A stretch of DNA of 53,148 nucleotides, from the NCBI GenBank assembly GCA_013375395.1, contig JABXJW010000004.1, positions 1 through 53,148 of the forward strand, in the 5' to 3' direction. This document shows, piece after piece, positions 27,480 through 38,083 of the stretch. The notes below the pieces were generated by a model. That model had not been told where the DNA came from. It saw nothing but the letters and a program-made list of their open reading frames with translations, and made no database searches. Made by a program: the position numbers and the translations under genes. Position 1 is the first letter of the stretch. The number at the start of each line of letters is the position of its first letter. The DNA comes from Desulfobacterales bacterium. GTDB lineage: Bacteria; Desulfobacterota; Desulfobacteria; Desulfobacterales; C00003060.

Positions 27480-28934
27480 TCAAAAGGCCTTCTTTGACAA
27501 CAAGATGTTGCTGCGTGTCAGTCGCTGGATCAGGGTGTTGGAAAAGATCTTGTAGAAACTAAGTTGTGTGCCCGCGGACGTCTGGTCTATGAGCGAGGCG
27601 TTGATCTTCATCAAAATGGTATCGCGGAGCGTTTCAATAGTGGCGGTCCGTGTGGTCTTGGCCAAGTACGCCATTTCACCGAAGCAGTCACCCTGTTCCA
27701 ACACGGCCAATTGCGCCCGCTGCTTTTTGACAATAACCTTGCCGACAACAATAATGTAGAAACAGTCTTCTATCTGCCCTTCGGCAATTACGGTCTCACC
27801 GGCTTCGTGCTTGAGCCACTGAGTGGCCTTGAGGACCTCTGTCAGTTCAGTTGAAGCAAAATCTTTGAAGAAACCTATTTTCTTAATGGCATTGAGTTTC
27901 TCCGCAGAATCGATTTCTTCATCCAAGAACCTAAGACTATCGAAAGATGCAGACAGTTCCGAGGCTAATTGCGAGGCAGTCCGGTAACGTTTTGCCAAGT
28001 CCTTTTCCAAAGCCCGCGTGACTATGCGCTCCAGAGATTCGGGAACATCACGCCGGTGCTTCTTCAAGGACTCGGGGTTTTCATTGGTTATCTTGAAAAA
28101 TGTGGCCACGTCCGAGTCGGCCTCAAAGGGTTTGGTTCCTGTCAGGAGTTCATACATCACCGCGCCCAAGGAGAAGAAGTCGGACTGCGATGTCTGCGGT
28201 TCGTTGCGAATTTGTTCGGGTGAAGTGTATGAGACAGAACCGGCCAAACTTCCCTCTGGACGACGGCCAGAGGCGCCCTCCACCGCAGCAATGCCGAAGT
28301 CGGAAATCTTGGCGCCGCCTTGCGCGGAAATCATGATGTTTGTCGGTTTGATGTCGCGGTGGATGACTCCGTTTTGGTGAGCGTAGCCAAGGGCCTTGGT
28401 GCACTGGAAGATGATTTTCACCACCTTTTCGAGCGGCAGCAGGTTTTCCTTCCGGCAGTACTTTTTCAAGGTGGATCCGTCGACATATTCCATGACCAGG
28501 TAGCTCTGGTTGTCTTCCACCGCAGCATCGTACACCGATACGATGTGAGGATGCGTTAATTTACCCGCAACCTTGGCTTCGTGGAAGAATTTTTCCTGAA
28601 ACCGCTCAAGCCCCCGTGGGTCCACAGGAGGAGAGGTCAAGGTGGTTTTGATGGCCACAAGGCGATCAATAAAAGGGTCCTGGGCCAGATAGACCACACC
28701 CATGCCCCCGCTCCCCAGTTTCCGGACAACTTGGTATCTGCCTATTTTATGAGGTATTTCTGGATACTTCACGAAATCTATCCTAATCCGGGCAAGCCCG
28801 CCCGACATTCGCCTGACCTGCCTGCCAGTGCCAGGCATTGGCAGGCGGGAGCGCAGCCGATGGCGGACGGGCCGGAACCAAAAACCGGCTATGAGGCGAA
28901 TGGCAAACCCCTTAGCCCTTTGCCGGTCACTCAC
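27480..28934 (-). CDS. Ser/Thr protein kinase with C-terminal cyclic nucleotide-binding domain
   Basis: IGRYQVVRKLGSGGMGVVYLAQD...GVIHRDIKPTNIMISAQGGAKISDFGIAAV; C-terminal cNMP-like EAGETVIAEGQIEDCFYIIVVGKVIV...LEQGDCFGEMAYLAKTTRTATIET. The true start is probably downstream of the ORF start (e.g. MSGGLARIRIDF). Confidence 0.9.
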   Translation of the reverse strand: MSDRQRAKGFAIRLIAGFWFRPVRHRLRSRLPMPGTGRQVRRMSGGLARIRIDFVKYPEIPHKIGRYQVVRKLGSGGMGVVYLAQDPFIDRLVAIKTTLTSPPVDPRGLERFQEKFFHEAKVAGKLTHPHIVSVYDAAVEDNQSYLVMEYVDGSTLKKYCRKENLLPLEKVVKIIFQCTKALGYAHQNGVIHRDIKPTNIMISAQGGAKISDFGIAAVEGASGRRPEGSLAGSVSYTSPEQIRNEPQTSQSDFFSLGAVMYELLTGTKPFEADSDVATFFKITNENPESLKKHRRDVPESLERIVTRALEKDLAKRYRTASQLASELSASFDSLRFLDEEIDSAEKLNAIKKIGFFKDFASTELTEVLKATQWLKHEAGETVIAEGQIEDCFYIIVVGKVIVKKQRAQLAVLEQGDCFGEMAYLAKTTRTATIETLRDTILMKINASLIDQTSAGTQLSFYKIFSNTLIQRLTRSNILLSKKAF

Positions 28935-29200
28935 GAAAAGGCATCATGAGTCCCTATCTATATGATGTCGGGTAGTCAATGTATTTCTTGGTAATTTTGT
29001 TTCCACCAAAAAACAGTTATCATAAAACGCTCTTGACTGGAAGACTCTTTGGAGCGAACCTCACCGATTGCACAAAATGTGATAGTGTATTAGACACCAA
29101 AACCTGTTACCTTTCAAGATCCTTGACAAAAACTCGCTTTGATGGTAGAGACTTTTTTCAAATCCATACTGATCGTTCTTGACCCAAAAAAGAGGATGCC

Positions 29201-29250
29201 GTGAACCGAACGCCAAGACCCTGTTTTTCGTGAAGAAAGGTGGGGTTTTG
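29201..29250 (+). other. Leader/terminator-like motif shared with 22292-22332
   Basis: GTGAACCGAACGCCAAGACCCTG...GAAGAAAGGTGGGGTTTTGTGTTTTT versus GTGAACCGAACCTAAGACCCTG...GGAGAAGGGGGTC at 22292. Confidence 0.4.
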
Positions 29251-29379
29251 TGTTTTTCAGGCTGTTGCCAAATAACGACAATACGGATTCCATCCCGTTT
29301 TTGATACGGCCCTTGTATCTATCGTCAAACTTTGGAAACCGGGAAACTGCAGGAAGACGTGGACAACCTTAGCTAGTGC

Positions 29380-29632
29380 CCATCCATAAATGAATTTCAA
29401 AACTCTGGGCACTGATGTCAGTTTCCAATTCAGAAATGAGCAATTTTTCGCAAGGTCAAGGGTAATTCCGCAGGACTGCGGAATTGGACAGCCATCAGGC
29501 TGCCCGCAAGGGCGAGGGGCATGGATGCCCCGAGTCAAATCAAGGGATTGCGCGGAGACGTACATTGGTACGTCGCACAAGCGATCCCGCAGATTGACGC
29601 CGATATTGCGGAAAAGGGCCATTTATGGATGG
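29380..29632. mobile_element. MITE-like element with 13-bp terminal inverted repeats
   Basis: CCATCCATAAATG (29380-29392) / CATTTATGGATGG (29620-29632); internal hairpins AATTCCGCAG-ga-CTGCGGAATT and ACGTAC-attg-GTACGT. Confidence 0.75.
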
Positions 29633-29675
29633 AAACTTGCTAATATTCTTTAAGTAGACGTATCAGCTCGTGTCA

Positions 29676-31478
29676 TCATTTCAGGGTTCGCAGCTTCAAG
29701 GAGAGTTCCTCAAGCTGGGCAACCGATGCCTCGCAAGGGGCTCCAGTAAGGAGGCAGGCTGCCTTTTGGGTCTTTGGAAAGGCGATAACGTCCCGGATGG
29801 AACTCTGTTTGGCCAGGAGCATAACGACTCTGTCAAACCCTATGGCAATACCGCCATGAGGGGGAGCGCCAAAATCGAGGGCCTCCAGAAGAAAGCCAAA
29901 CTTCTTCTCATAGGTATCACGGTCGATATCCAGGGCCTCAAACACCTTTTCCTGTACTGCACGCTGATGGTTGCGGATGCTGCCGCCGCCGATTTCAATT
30001 CCGTTAAGTACAAGGTCATAGCTCCTGGATCGAACAGCAATCGGGTCATGGGTAAGCAGCCCCATAAGTTCCTCAATGGGGGCCGTAAAGGGATGGTGCA
30101 CGGCTACATGCCGTTTTTCATCCTCGTCATATTCCACCAGGGGAAATTCGGTCACCCACACAAAGTCGTATCGGCCCTGGTCGATCAAATTCAGCTTCTT
30201 AGCCAGGCGGCTTCTGAGCCGCCCCAGGGCCTCGTTCACCACTCCGGGTTGATCGGCAATGGAAAAAACAAGGTCACCGGGTTCCATGTCAAGCCGCACC
30301 TTGAGAGCCTGCTTTTGCGAATCGGTAAAGAATTTGGCAATAGGCGATTGCCAGGCATCGGGCCGGACCTTGATCCAGGCCAGGCCTTTGGCTTTGTATA
30401 TGGCCACAAACTCCGTCAGCTCATCGATCTCTTTTCGGGAAAAACCGATGCATCCTTTTGCATTAACGGCTTTTGCCAGGCCGCCGGATTTCACTACGTC
30501 TGCGAATGCCTCAAATTCAGAGGCGCCGACAATGTCAGACACATCTTTTAGCTCCAGGCCGAATCGAAGGTCAGGTTTATCCAGGCCGAATCGGCCGGTT
30601 GCCTCTTCATGGGTCAGTCGCTTGAACGGGCGCTTGATCTTTGTGCCGAGGGCCTTCTTAAAAATGGAGGCCATCATCCCTTCGGTGACCTTTATCACAT
30701 CATTTTCTGTTACAAATGACATCTCCAGGTCGATCTGGGTGAATTCCGGCTGTCGATCCGCACGAAGGTCTTCATCCCGAAAGCACCGAACAATCTGGTA
30801 ATATCTGTCAAAGCCGGCCAGCATCAGAAGTTGCTTGAAGATCTGAGGGGACTGAGGCAGCGCATAGAATTGTCCGGGATTGACCCGGCTTGGCACCAGG
30901 TAATCCCGCGCGCCTTCCGGTGTGCTCTTGGTCAGGAAAGGCGTCTCAATATCAAGGAATCCTAAGCCGTTCAGATAGGAACGAATCGCCGCAGCCGCCT
31001 GGTGCCTGATGGCAAGATTTCTCTGCAATGCCGGCCGTCGCATGTCAAGATAGCGGTAACGCAGAGCGATATTGTCGGATACCTGTGTATCGTCTTCAAG
31101 GACAAACGGCGTGGTACGCGACAGGTTCAGTATCCTCAGTTCCGATGCCATGACTTCGATCTCGCCTGTTTTCAACTTGGAATTAGTCATCCCCTCGGGC
31201 CTGGGCCTGACATTTCCCCGAACTGCAAGCACAAACTCGTTTCGAATGGCATGTGCCTTGTCGTGAACAGCCTTGTTGTACTCAGGGTTGAAAACCACCT
31301 GCGTGATCCCTTCGCGGTCGCGAAGGTCTACAAATATCAGGCCGCCATGGTCCCGCCTACGCTGGACCCAACCCATCAGTGCCACTTCTTTGCCTTTGTC
31401 TTTGGCCGTCAACTGCGAACAGTTGTGGGTTCGTTTCATCTGTCCGAGGGATTCAAGCAAGATTTTGTCTTTCATCAT
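29676..31478 (-). CDS. aspS: Aspartyl-tRNA synthetase
   Basis: [97 protein letters not shown]. Confidence 0.97.
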   Translation of the reverse strand: MMKDKILLESLGQMKRTHNCSQLTAKDKGKEVALMGWVQRRRDHGGLIFVDLRDREGITQVVFNPEYNKAVHDKAHAIRNEFVLAVRGNVRPRPEGMTNSKLKTGEIEVMASELRILNLSRTTPFVLEDDTQVSDNIALRYRYLDMRRPALQRNLAIRHQAAAAIRSYLNGLGFLDIETPFLTKSTPEGARDYLVPSRVNPGQFYALPQSPQIFKQLLMLAGFDRYYQIVRCFRDEDLRADRQPEFTQIDLEMSFVTENDVIKVTEGMMASIFKKALGTKIKRPFKRLTHEEATGRFGLDKPDLRFGLELKDVSDIVGASEFEAFADVVKSGGLAKAVNAKGCIGFSRKEIDELTEFVAIYKAKGLAWIKVRPDAWQSPIAKFFTDSQKQALKVRLDMEPGDLVFSIADQPGVVNEALGRLRSRLAKKLNLIDQGRYDFVWVTEFPLVEYDEDEKRHVAVHHPFTAPIEELMGLLTHDPIAVRSRSYDLVLNGIEIGGGSIRNHQRAVQEKVFEALDIDRDTYEKKFGFLLEALDFGAPPHGGIAIGFDRVVMLLAKQSSIRDVIAFPKTQKAACLLTGAPCEASVAQLEELSLKLRTLK

Positions 31479-31538
31479 TCGCCGCCGGCCTCTTAGGCAT
31501 AGTCCCTATGCCTGATTTTTACTTCCGGTTTATCCGGA

Positions 31539-32795
31539 TTAATTCCTTGTTTTGTTGACAACAACTTCTACCAGGTCTTGGAGCCGAACCTTTTCCTGCT
31601 CCTTGGTACTCATGTTCCTCAGCTCTGCACTTCCCTCTTCCAGTTCGCGGTCACCGACGATAAGCACATACGGAGCGCCCAGTTTATTTGCCCGCCGCAT
31701 CTGGGCCTTAAGGCTCCGATCGGCAAAATCCATCTCGGTACGAACATTTTGCATTCTCAACTCTTGCAGCCAGCCGAAGGCCCTGTCCTGGGCTCCCGTG
31801 CCCAGGGCAGCGATAAAGAGATGGGGTCGCTTTTCAAGGCCCTGTCTCTGGTGCGCAAGAAGCTCGATTAATCGATCAACGCCGATGGCAAACCCGATAC
31901 CGGGTTGATCCGGCCCGCCTAAGGCCTTAACAAGGGAGTCATATCTTCCTCCGCCTGCCACTGCGTCCTGGGCCCCCAAGGCCTCGGCAAGGACTTCAAA
32001 GGCAGTGCGAGTGTAATAATCCAATCCCCTCACCAGGCGGTGGTTTGTCTGATAGGGTATTTGAAACCTTTCCAGGCTCGCCTGAACTGTCTCAAAATGG
32101 CTCCTGCATTGATCACAAAGGTGATCCAGGATCGATGGAGCATCCAGCATGGCCTCCTTGCATGCCGGCACCTTGCAGTCGAAGATCCTCAAAGGGTTTT
32201 TCTCCCGCCTCCTGAGGCAGTCCGAACACAGTTCAGCGGTGCTCTCTGTCAAGAACGATCTTAATGCCTCCTTGAAATGTGGACGGCAGGCCGCACAACC
32301 CAGGGAGTTGATATGAAGCATGATGCCGGAAAGCTCAAGGCGGCCCATTAGGGTCATCAACAGCAGGATCAGCTCTGCATCCGCCCTTGGGTCCTCCAGC
32401 CCGAAGACCTCTGCGTTTATTTGGTAAAACTGCCGGTACCGGCCTTTCTGGGGACGCTCCCTGCGGAACATCGGCCCGATCGTGTACAGTTTCCATACCG
32501 GGTCTTTTGCATACAACTTGTGCTCTATGTAAGCCCTCACGACCGAGGCCGTGGCCTCGGGCCGCATGGTGAGAGATGCACCGCTTCGATCTGCAAAGGT
32601 GTACATTTCTTTTTCCACAATATCGGTATCGGCCCCAATGCTTCGGGCAAACAGCTCGGTCTGCTCAAGGACGGGGATTCTAAGTTCGGCAAAACCGAAG
32701 TCGTCAAACAATTGGCGCGCCACATCTTCAAGATGTTGCCACAGCGCGGTTTCAGCCGGAAGAATATCCTTAAATCCCCTTACAAGCGTGATCAT
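31539..32795 (-). CDS. hisS: Histidyl-tRNA synthetase
   Basis: RGFKDILPAETALWQHLE; LTMRPEATASVVRAYIEH; GPMFRRERPQKGRYRQFYQINAEVFG; RGLDYYTRTAFE. Confidence 0.97.
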   Translation of the reverse strand: MITLVRGFKDILPAETALWQHLEDVARQLFDDFGFAELRIPVLEQTELFARSIGADTDIVEKEMYTFADRSGASLTMRPEATASVVRAYIEHKLYAKDPVWKLYTIGPMFRRERPQKGRYRQFYQINAEVFGLEDPRADAELILLLMTLMGRLELSGIMLHINSLGCAACRPHFKEALRSFLTESTAELCSDCLRRREKNPLRIFDCKVPACKEAMLDAPSILDHLCDQCRSHFETVQASLERFQIPYQTNHRLVRGLDYYTRTAFEVLAEALGAQDAVAGGGRYDSLVKALGGPDQPGIGFAIGVDRLIELLAHQRQGLEKRPHLFIAALGTGAQDRAFGWLQELRMQNVRTEMDFADRSLKAQMRRANKLGAPYVLIVGDRELEEGSAELRNMSTKEQEKVRLQDLVEVVVNKTRN

Positions 32796-32826
32796 TGGCG
32801 ATTCATATCCACAAAAGCAGGCATAA

Positions 32827-32884
32827 GGCGAGGGGCAATGGGCTAAAGGCTAAGGGTTTTGCCTCTTGCCCATTGCCCCTCGCC
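32827..32884. repeat. Perfect 17-bp-arm inverted repeat upstream of hisS
   Basis: GGCGAGGGGCAATGGGC (32827-32843) / GCCCATTGCCCCTCGCC (32868-32884). Confidence 0.85.
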
Positions 32885-32972
32885 GGTCAAATTCAAGCAG
32901 CTTGAGAACATAGCCGCAATTTCTGCCCTCCGGGGCGTAGGCCCTCCGGGCTGTAGGCCTCCGGCTTGTATA

Positions 32973-33007
32973 CCCTACGGCTCGGAAAGCTCTACGAACC
33001 GGAAGCC
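32973..33007. repeat. Dispersed palindromic repeat, copy 3
   Basis: CCCTACGGCTCGGAAAGCTCTACGAACCGGAAGCC, one mismatch to 25758-25792; embedded in CCTCCGG...CCGGAAGCCTCCGGGCC context. Confidence 0.82.
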
Positions 33008-33156
33008 TCCGGGCCAGAGGCCCGAAAAACACGAATTCTACAAATTATGGTTTTTTGCGTCAAAAGGTGGCTCTTTTAGCCCAAGACGGCCGCGTAAGTC
33101 AATGCAAATTACGAAAGCGTCAGAATTAGAATTGGTGTTTCGTTTCATATAGGCGG

Positions 33157-34605
33157 TCACTTACGCCAAAATTCCGGCACAAACAGGACAAGAACCGTGT
33201 AGATTTCGAGTCGCCCAAGGAGCATGCACAGGATGAGCAGCCACTTGCCAAGCGCCGGGATATGGGCATAATTCTCCGCGGGCCCCACCAGTCCCAGGCC
33301 AGGCCCGATGTTTCCAATGGTAGCTGCAACGGCTGCAAAGGATGTGACCACATCGACTCCCATAGCGGCAAGGAAAAAGGAGCATAGGATAAACATGCCC
33401 AGGTAAAGCATAAAATACCCCCATATGCTGTGCAGGACTTGATTCGATATGGGGCGGCCCGCCAGTTTGACCTGGGTCACTGCGCGGGGATGGATCAGGG
33501 AAAAGAGCTGCTTATACGAATGCTTCAAAAGGAGCATGATTCGCAGGCACTTCATCCCGCCGCCGGTAGAACCGGCTGATGCCCCCAGAAACATGCAAAA
33601 AAGTAAAATGCTTTGGGCAAGAGGCGGCCATCTTTCAAAATCCGCCGTGGTGTATCCGGTGGTCGTAATGATGGAGACCACCTGGAAGGCCCCGAAACGG
33701 ACAGCCTGTGAGAAGGTCTCGTATACCGCGTGATAGACATTGAAAGTGACTGCGACTGCGAAGATGGCGACTACACCCATGAAAAAACGGAACTCCGAAT
33801 TACGCCAGAACGACAGAGGATCGCCCTTCAAACATTGATAATGAAGGGAGAAGTTGATTCCGGCAAAGAGCATAAACAGGATCACCACCGTGTCGATGTA
33901 CGGACTTTGATACGATGCAATAGAGGCGTTTCGTGTGGAGAATCCCCCAGTGGCCATGGTCCCAAAGGTGTGACACAGGGCCTCAAACAGGTCCATGCCT
34001 CCCAGCATGAGCAGCGCTGTTTCCGTAGCGGAAAAAAGTACATAGACCTTCCACAAGACCATGGCCGTGTCTCTGATGCGAGGCTTTAATTTGTCAGGTA
34101 CCGGGCCCGGGACTTCTGCTTTGTAAAGCTGCATCCCTCCGATGCCCAGAAGGGGTAAGATGGCCAGGGAAAGTACAATAATCCCCATGCCGCCCAGCCA
34201 GTGAGTCAGGCTTCTCCAGAAGAGAAATCCTTGCGGCACTGCTTCTATCTGGGTCAAAACCGAAGCGCCGGTGGTGGTAAAACCTGAAATAGATTCAAAA
34301 AAGGCATCAGCAAAGCTGTTGAACACGCCCCCCCAATAATAAGGAAGTGCCCCGAAAAAACCAGCGGCGGTCCACCCGATCGCCACCACTCCCATCCCTT
34401 CGCGGTGGCTCATGATCTCGCCCTTGGAGCTTCTGAACAGAAAATAGAGTACTGCACCGCTTCCAAGGACGACTGACATCGATTTCAAGAGAGGCCCCAC
34501 ACTTCCGTCCTGGTAGTAGAGGCCGAAAAGTAGCGGGAAAAACATTGTCAAACCGAGAAAAAAGATCAAAATGCCTACCAGATGGAGTGTATAGCGGAGC
34601 CTCAT
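33157..34605 (-). CDS. trkH: Trk-type potassium uptake protein TrkH
   Basis: Multi-TM; SFADAFFESISGFTTTGASVLTQIEAVPQGFLFWRSLTHWLGGMGIIVLSLAILP; GASAGSTGGGMKCLRIMLL. Confidence 0.93.
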   Translation of the reverse strand: MRLRYTLHLVGILIFFLGLTMFFPLLFGLYYQDGSVGPLLKSMSVVLGSGAVLYFLFRSSKGEIMSHREGMGVVAIGWTAAGFFGALPYYWGGVFNSFADAFFESISGFTTTGASVLTQIEAVPQGFLFWRSLTHWLGGMGIIVLSLAILPLLGIGGMQLYKAEVPGPVPDKLKPRIRDTAMVLWKVYVLFSATETALLMLGGMDLFEALCHTFGTMATGGFSTRNASIASYQSPYIDTVVILFMLFAGINFSLHYQCLKGDPLSFWRNSEFRFFMGVVAIFAVAVTFNVYHAVYETFSQAVRFGAFQVVSIITTTGYTTADFERWPPLAQSILLFCMFLGASAGSTGGGMKCLRIMLLLKHSYKQLFSLIHPRAVTQVKLAGRPISNQVLHSIWGYFMLYLGMFILCSFFLAAMGVDVVTSFAAVAATIGNIGPGLGLVGPAENYAHIPALGKWLLILCMLLGRLEIYTVLVLFVPEFWRK

Positions 34606-35970
34606 TTAGAAGTACCCCACCTTGACCATGAGAGCCTTTTCAACCTGTGGAATGCCCTGGCGGGTAGAGAAGATGATGATTCGATCTTCCGGCAGGATGA
34701 CACTGTCACCGGCGGGGATAATGACCTCGTCCCCACGTATCATGGCTACAACCAGCGCCCCTTTGGGAAATGGTATCTGTTTGAGAGGCCTTCCAACAAT
34801 ATCGGACGTCTCCAGTGCAACGGCCTCAAGGACTTCAGCCTCTTCCCCTTTGAGCGCCTTGGCAGACAAGACCTTGCCCCGCCTAACATGCTGCAATATG
34901 GTATTGATGGCGGCAAGCCGCGGGCTGACGACGTGTTCAAGGCCAATGGCCGAAACTAGAGGAAAGTAGCTGAACTTGCTGATACGGGTCAGGGTCTTGC
35001 GCGCTCCCATCCGTTTGGCAAGAAGGGATATGAGGATGTTGGTCTCTTCGTCTCCGGTGAGTGTTACCACCACGTCCATGTCCTGGACGTTTTCCTCCTG
35101 AAGCAGGCCCTGGTCGGAGCCGTCTCCCTGCAGGATAATGATTTTGTCAAGATGTTTTGCCAGCTCTTTGCAGCGCCGTGGGTTTTTTTCGATAAGCTTG
35201 GTATGTATGGACAGATCCTCAAGGGTCTTGGCCAGCCTGAGGCCAAGGTTGCCGCCTCCTACAAGGAGGATGTGGCCAAGGGATTCAGACCTCTTTCCGA
35301 AGATCTTCAAGGCCGCCTGGAGTTCTTTTTCTTCTGAAATAAAGTAGATCAAGTCCTGTGCCAGGAGTTTATCGTCTCCGGAGGGGATAATGAGGTTTTC
35401 GTCTCTAATAATGGCTGCTACAAGGATTTTCTTCTTGCCGGTCTTGTGTTTTAGGTCAGCCAGCCTGAGCCCGGTCACCGGACAATCTTCTTCCAGGCGC
35501 ACGCCTATGAGTTTGACGCGACCGTCGGCAAATTCACCTACGTCCACGGCGCCGGGAACGACCAGGAGCTTCTCAACAGCCCTGACCGCCTCTGCTTCCG
35601 GGTTTATGAGCACATCGATGTTATAAGGGTCCTGCCTTAGGACGTCGTGATACGCAAGATATTCTTCGCTTCTGATACGGGCCAACTTAATGGTTGTACG
35701 GGATAAAACGGTGGCAAAAATGGAGGCTACCAGGTTGGTCTCATCGCTGTTGGTGACGGCCAGCAAGATGTCGGCTTCTTTTATGCCTGCCTGTTCAAGG
35801 ATAGCCGGACAACTTCCTAAGCCTTGTACGGTTTGCACATCCAGGTTTTCAAAAACGCGGCGAAGGGCATCCGCGCTCTTGTCAATAACCACCACATCTT
35901 TTTTTTCGAGGGCTAGACGGCTGGCAATGTGGAAGCCGACCTCCCCTGCGCCAACAATAACAATTTTCAA
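34606..35970 (-). CDS. trkA: Trk system potassium uptake protein TrkA
   Basis: Duplicated RCK_N/RCK_C: MKIVIVGAGEVGFHIASRLALEKKDVVVIDKSADALRR... and HILLVGGGNLGLRLAKTLEDLSIHTKLIEKNPRRCKELA. Confidence 0.95.
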   Translation of the reverse strand: MKIVIVGAGEVGFHIASRLALEKKDVVVIDKSADALRRVFENLDVQTVQGLGSCPAILEQAGIKEADILLAVTNSDETNLVASIFATVLSRTTIKLARIRSEEYLAYHDVLRQDPYNIDVLINPEAEAVRAVEKLLVVPGAVDVGEFADGRVKLIGVRLEEDCPVTGLRLADLKHKTGKKKILVAAIIRDENLIIPSGDDKLLAQDLIYFISEEKELQAALKIFGKRSESLGHILLVGGGNLGLRLAKTLEDLSIHTKLIEKNPRRCKELAKHLDKIIILQGDGSDQGLLQEENVQDMDVVVTLTGDEETNILISLLAKRMGARKTLTRISKFSYFPLVSAIGLEHVVSPRLAAINTILQHVRRGKVLSAKALKGEEAEVLEAVALETSDIVGRPLKQIPFPKGALVVAMIRGDEVIIPAGDSVILPEDRIIIFSTRQGIPQVEKALMVKVGYF

Positions 35971-36107
35971 CGGAACCGCCTCCGGATCGGTTTGCCTTGC
36001 TCGCTTGCACAGATACTATACCAGCAAAACTGTGTCAACGATGCGTCGTGCCAACGGGATCTTGATGGAAAAGGTAAGGTTCATGGCATAAACTTCGGTA
36101 AGTGCGA

Positions 36108-37658
36108 TCATTTGGGATCGTTTGCCTGCTGTGATTCTTGGTCATTAGGTTCCGGGAGGCTGATTTGGCGGGTTTTCTTTTCGGCAGGACTCAGATACAA
36201 GATCTCCGCTCCATCTCTTTTCTTGATTCCCAGTTCACTGAATTTTCTGGCCGAGGCCAACACCCTCCGTTCAAAGGAGCCTACGACCTGATTATAGCTT
36301 GATGCACATTTTTCAATGTTTCGGCCAAGCCTGTCGAGGTGCTCCGCCATGGTGCTGATTCTCTCGTATAGTTCCTTGCCCAGGTTGCTGATGAGTTCGG
36401 CGTTTTTGGCCATTGTTTCCTGTCGCCACCCGAAGGCCACGGCCTTGAGAAGAGATATAAGGGTTGTCGGCGTGGCCAATATGACGCCCTTGCTCACACC
36501 TTCCTCAATCAGTCCGGGATTGTATTGCAAGGCGGAGCTAAAGAAATTTTCCCCGGGGATAAAGAGGACCACGAATTCAGGCGTCGGCTGGAATTGCTCC
36601 CAGTAAGTCTTTTGCGACAGCTTGTTCATGTGGGCCTGGATCTGTTTGGAATGAAGGATTAGCTTATATGTTCTTTCTTCATCCGTCTCAGCTTCCAGGG
36701 CTTCCAGGTAGGCAAGTAGCGGCGACTTGGAATCGACAACGATCTGTTTTTCATTGGGCAGCCTCACGATCATGTCTGGTCGCAGCCGGCCATGCTCGCT
36801 CTGTCTGGTTTCTTGTTCGAAGAAATCGCAGTAGTTCAACATGCCGGCCAGCTCGGCAACCCTTCTGAGAGTAATTTCGCCCCACCTGCCCCGCACCTGA
36901 GGAGTTCTCAGCGCCTTGACAAGGTTGGCGGTCTCCTTCTGGAGGAACTGTTGTGTGGCAATCAGCGACTCCACCTGCTGCGACAGGCCGCCGTAAGCCT
37001 TTTCTCTCACCCTTTCCATTTCCTGGACCTGTTTGTTATATTTCTGCAATGATTCTTTGATCGGCTCGACGACCTGTTTCACCTCATTTTGGCGCAGTTC
37101 CAGGTCTCGCTTGGCCCCTTCCTGGTATTTGCCGAGGGTCGCCTTGGCCAGTTCAAGAAATGACTCATTACTGTTTTTCAACGCCGTAGCAGATATGGCC
37201 TGGAACGTATCGGTGAGATCTTTCTTGGCCTTTTCGAGCAATTGCAGCTTTTCCTCTGTTGCGATGCGCTCTTTTTCTATGATGGTTTCAAGCTCTGCCT
37301 GTTTTTCTTTCAACCCGGTGATGGTCTCAGTAAGCTGCCTAATTTCGCCCGTCTTTTCTTCAAGGGCCTGTTGCAACTGCTGCATCTGTTCAAGTTTGGC
37401 CTCTGCCGCAGAGCGCTCTTCGGAGACCTTCAGTATGCTCGCCTCTACCCCGGTCAATTTTCCTTGCAGGTCGCCTATCCTGCTGTTTCTGTCTTGAAGC
37501 TCTTTTTCCTTGCCGGAGATGACTTCCTGCAACCTTGCAATCTCGGCCCGGCCTTGGGAAAGGTCACCACCGGTCCTTGATTTTGCCACCAGCCAGGCGA
37601 TAAGCCCACCGAGAGCACCGCCAACCAAAAAAACGAGGATGTAGATTAGATAGTCCAT
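36108..37658 (-). CDS. rmuC: DNA recombination protein RmuC
   Basis: N-terminal TM plus coiled coil; LRTPQVRGRWGEITLRRVAELAGMLNYCDFFEQ; RPDMIVRLPNEKQIVVDSKSPLLAYLEALEA. Confidence 0.94.
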   Translation of the reverse strand: MDYLIYILVFLVGGALGGLIAWLVAKSRTGGDLSQGRAEIARLQEVISGKEKELQDRNSRIGDLQGKLTGVEASILKVSEERSAAEAKLEQMQQLQQALEEKTGEIRQLTETITGLKEKQAELETIIEKERIATEEKLQLLEKAKKDLTDTFQAISATALKNSNESFLELAKATLGKYQEGAKRDLELRQNEVKQVVEPIKESLQKYNKQVQEMERVREKAYGGLSQQVESLIATQQFLQKETANLVKALRTPQVRGRWGEITLRRVAELAGMLNYCDFFEQETRQSEHGRLRPDMIVRLPNEKQIVVDSKSPLLAYLEALEAETDEERTYKLILHSKQIQAHMNKLSQKTYWEQFQPTPEFVVLFIPGENFFSSALQYNPGLIEEGVSKGVILATPTTLISLLKAVAFGWRQETMAKNAELISNLGKELYERISTMAEHLDRLGRNIEKCASSYNQVVGSFERRVLASARKFSELGIKKRDGAEILYLSPAEKKTRQISLPEPNDQESQQANDPK

Positions 37659-38083
37659 TGCTCGTCCTGTTCTTTACGAAGCCGTCAAATTTTATAATCA
37701 ATTCCCGGTGCGTTGTAAACATTTTCCCAAAGATTTCATCTTTGTTTTCACTGTTTGCCCTGATTTTTCCTCCTGCCACGCCTACCCCACGGGTAGGGAA
37801 TATCGTACTTTGCCAAAAGAAGCATATCCGACAGGCACATAATTTTCAAAGGGCAAGCGCATCCAGAGAACAAAAATAGAGGCTGCAACCGATAACAGGC
37901 CGGAAGGCTATATCTGATTGGCCGGAAATTTCGCAATGAGTTTTATGTCTGATGTCCATCAATAGTATTGCAAAACCAAAAAAATTATGATTAGTATGAA
38001 AGATCAAAACAGGCTGCATCGGCGCGCACATGACATTGTTCCGTTGCGAATCTAATGAGGGTGCAGCGCAAAAGGAGGACAAG

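Noticed and set aside
28800-28934. 5' extension of the kinase-cNMP ORF (MSDRQRAKGFAIRLIAGFWF...)
   Set aside because: This stretch contains a CCTGCCTGCCA/TGGCAGGCGGG palindrome typical of intergenic repeats; the real start is probably downstream.
29670-30551. 293-aa plus-strand ORF
   Set aside because: Fully antisense to aspS, whose synthetase motifs are unambiguous.
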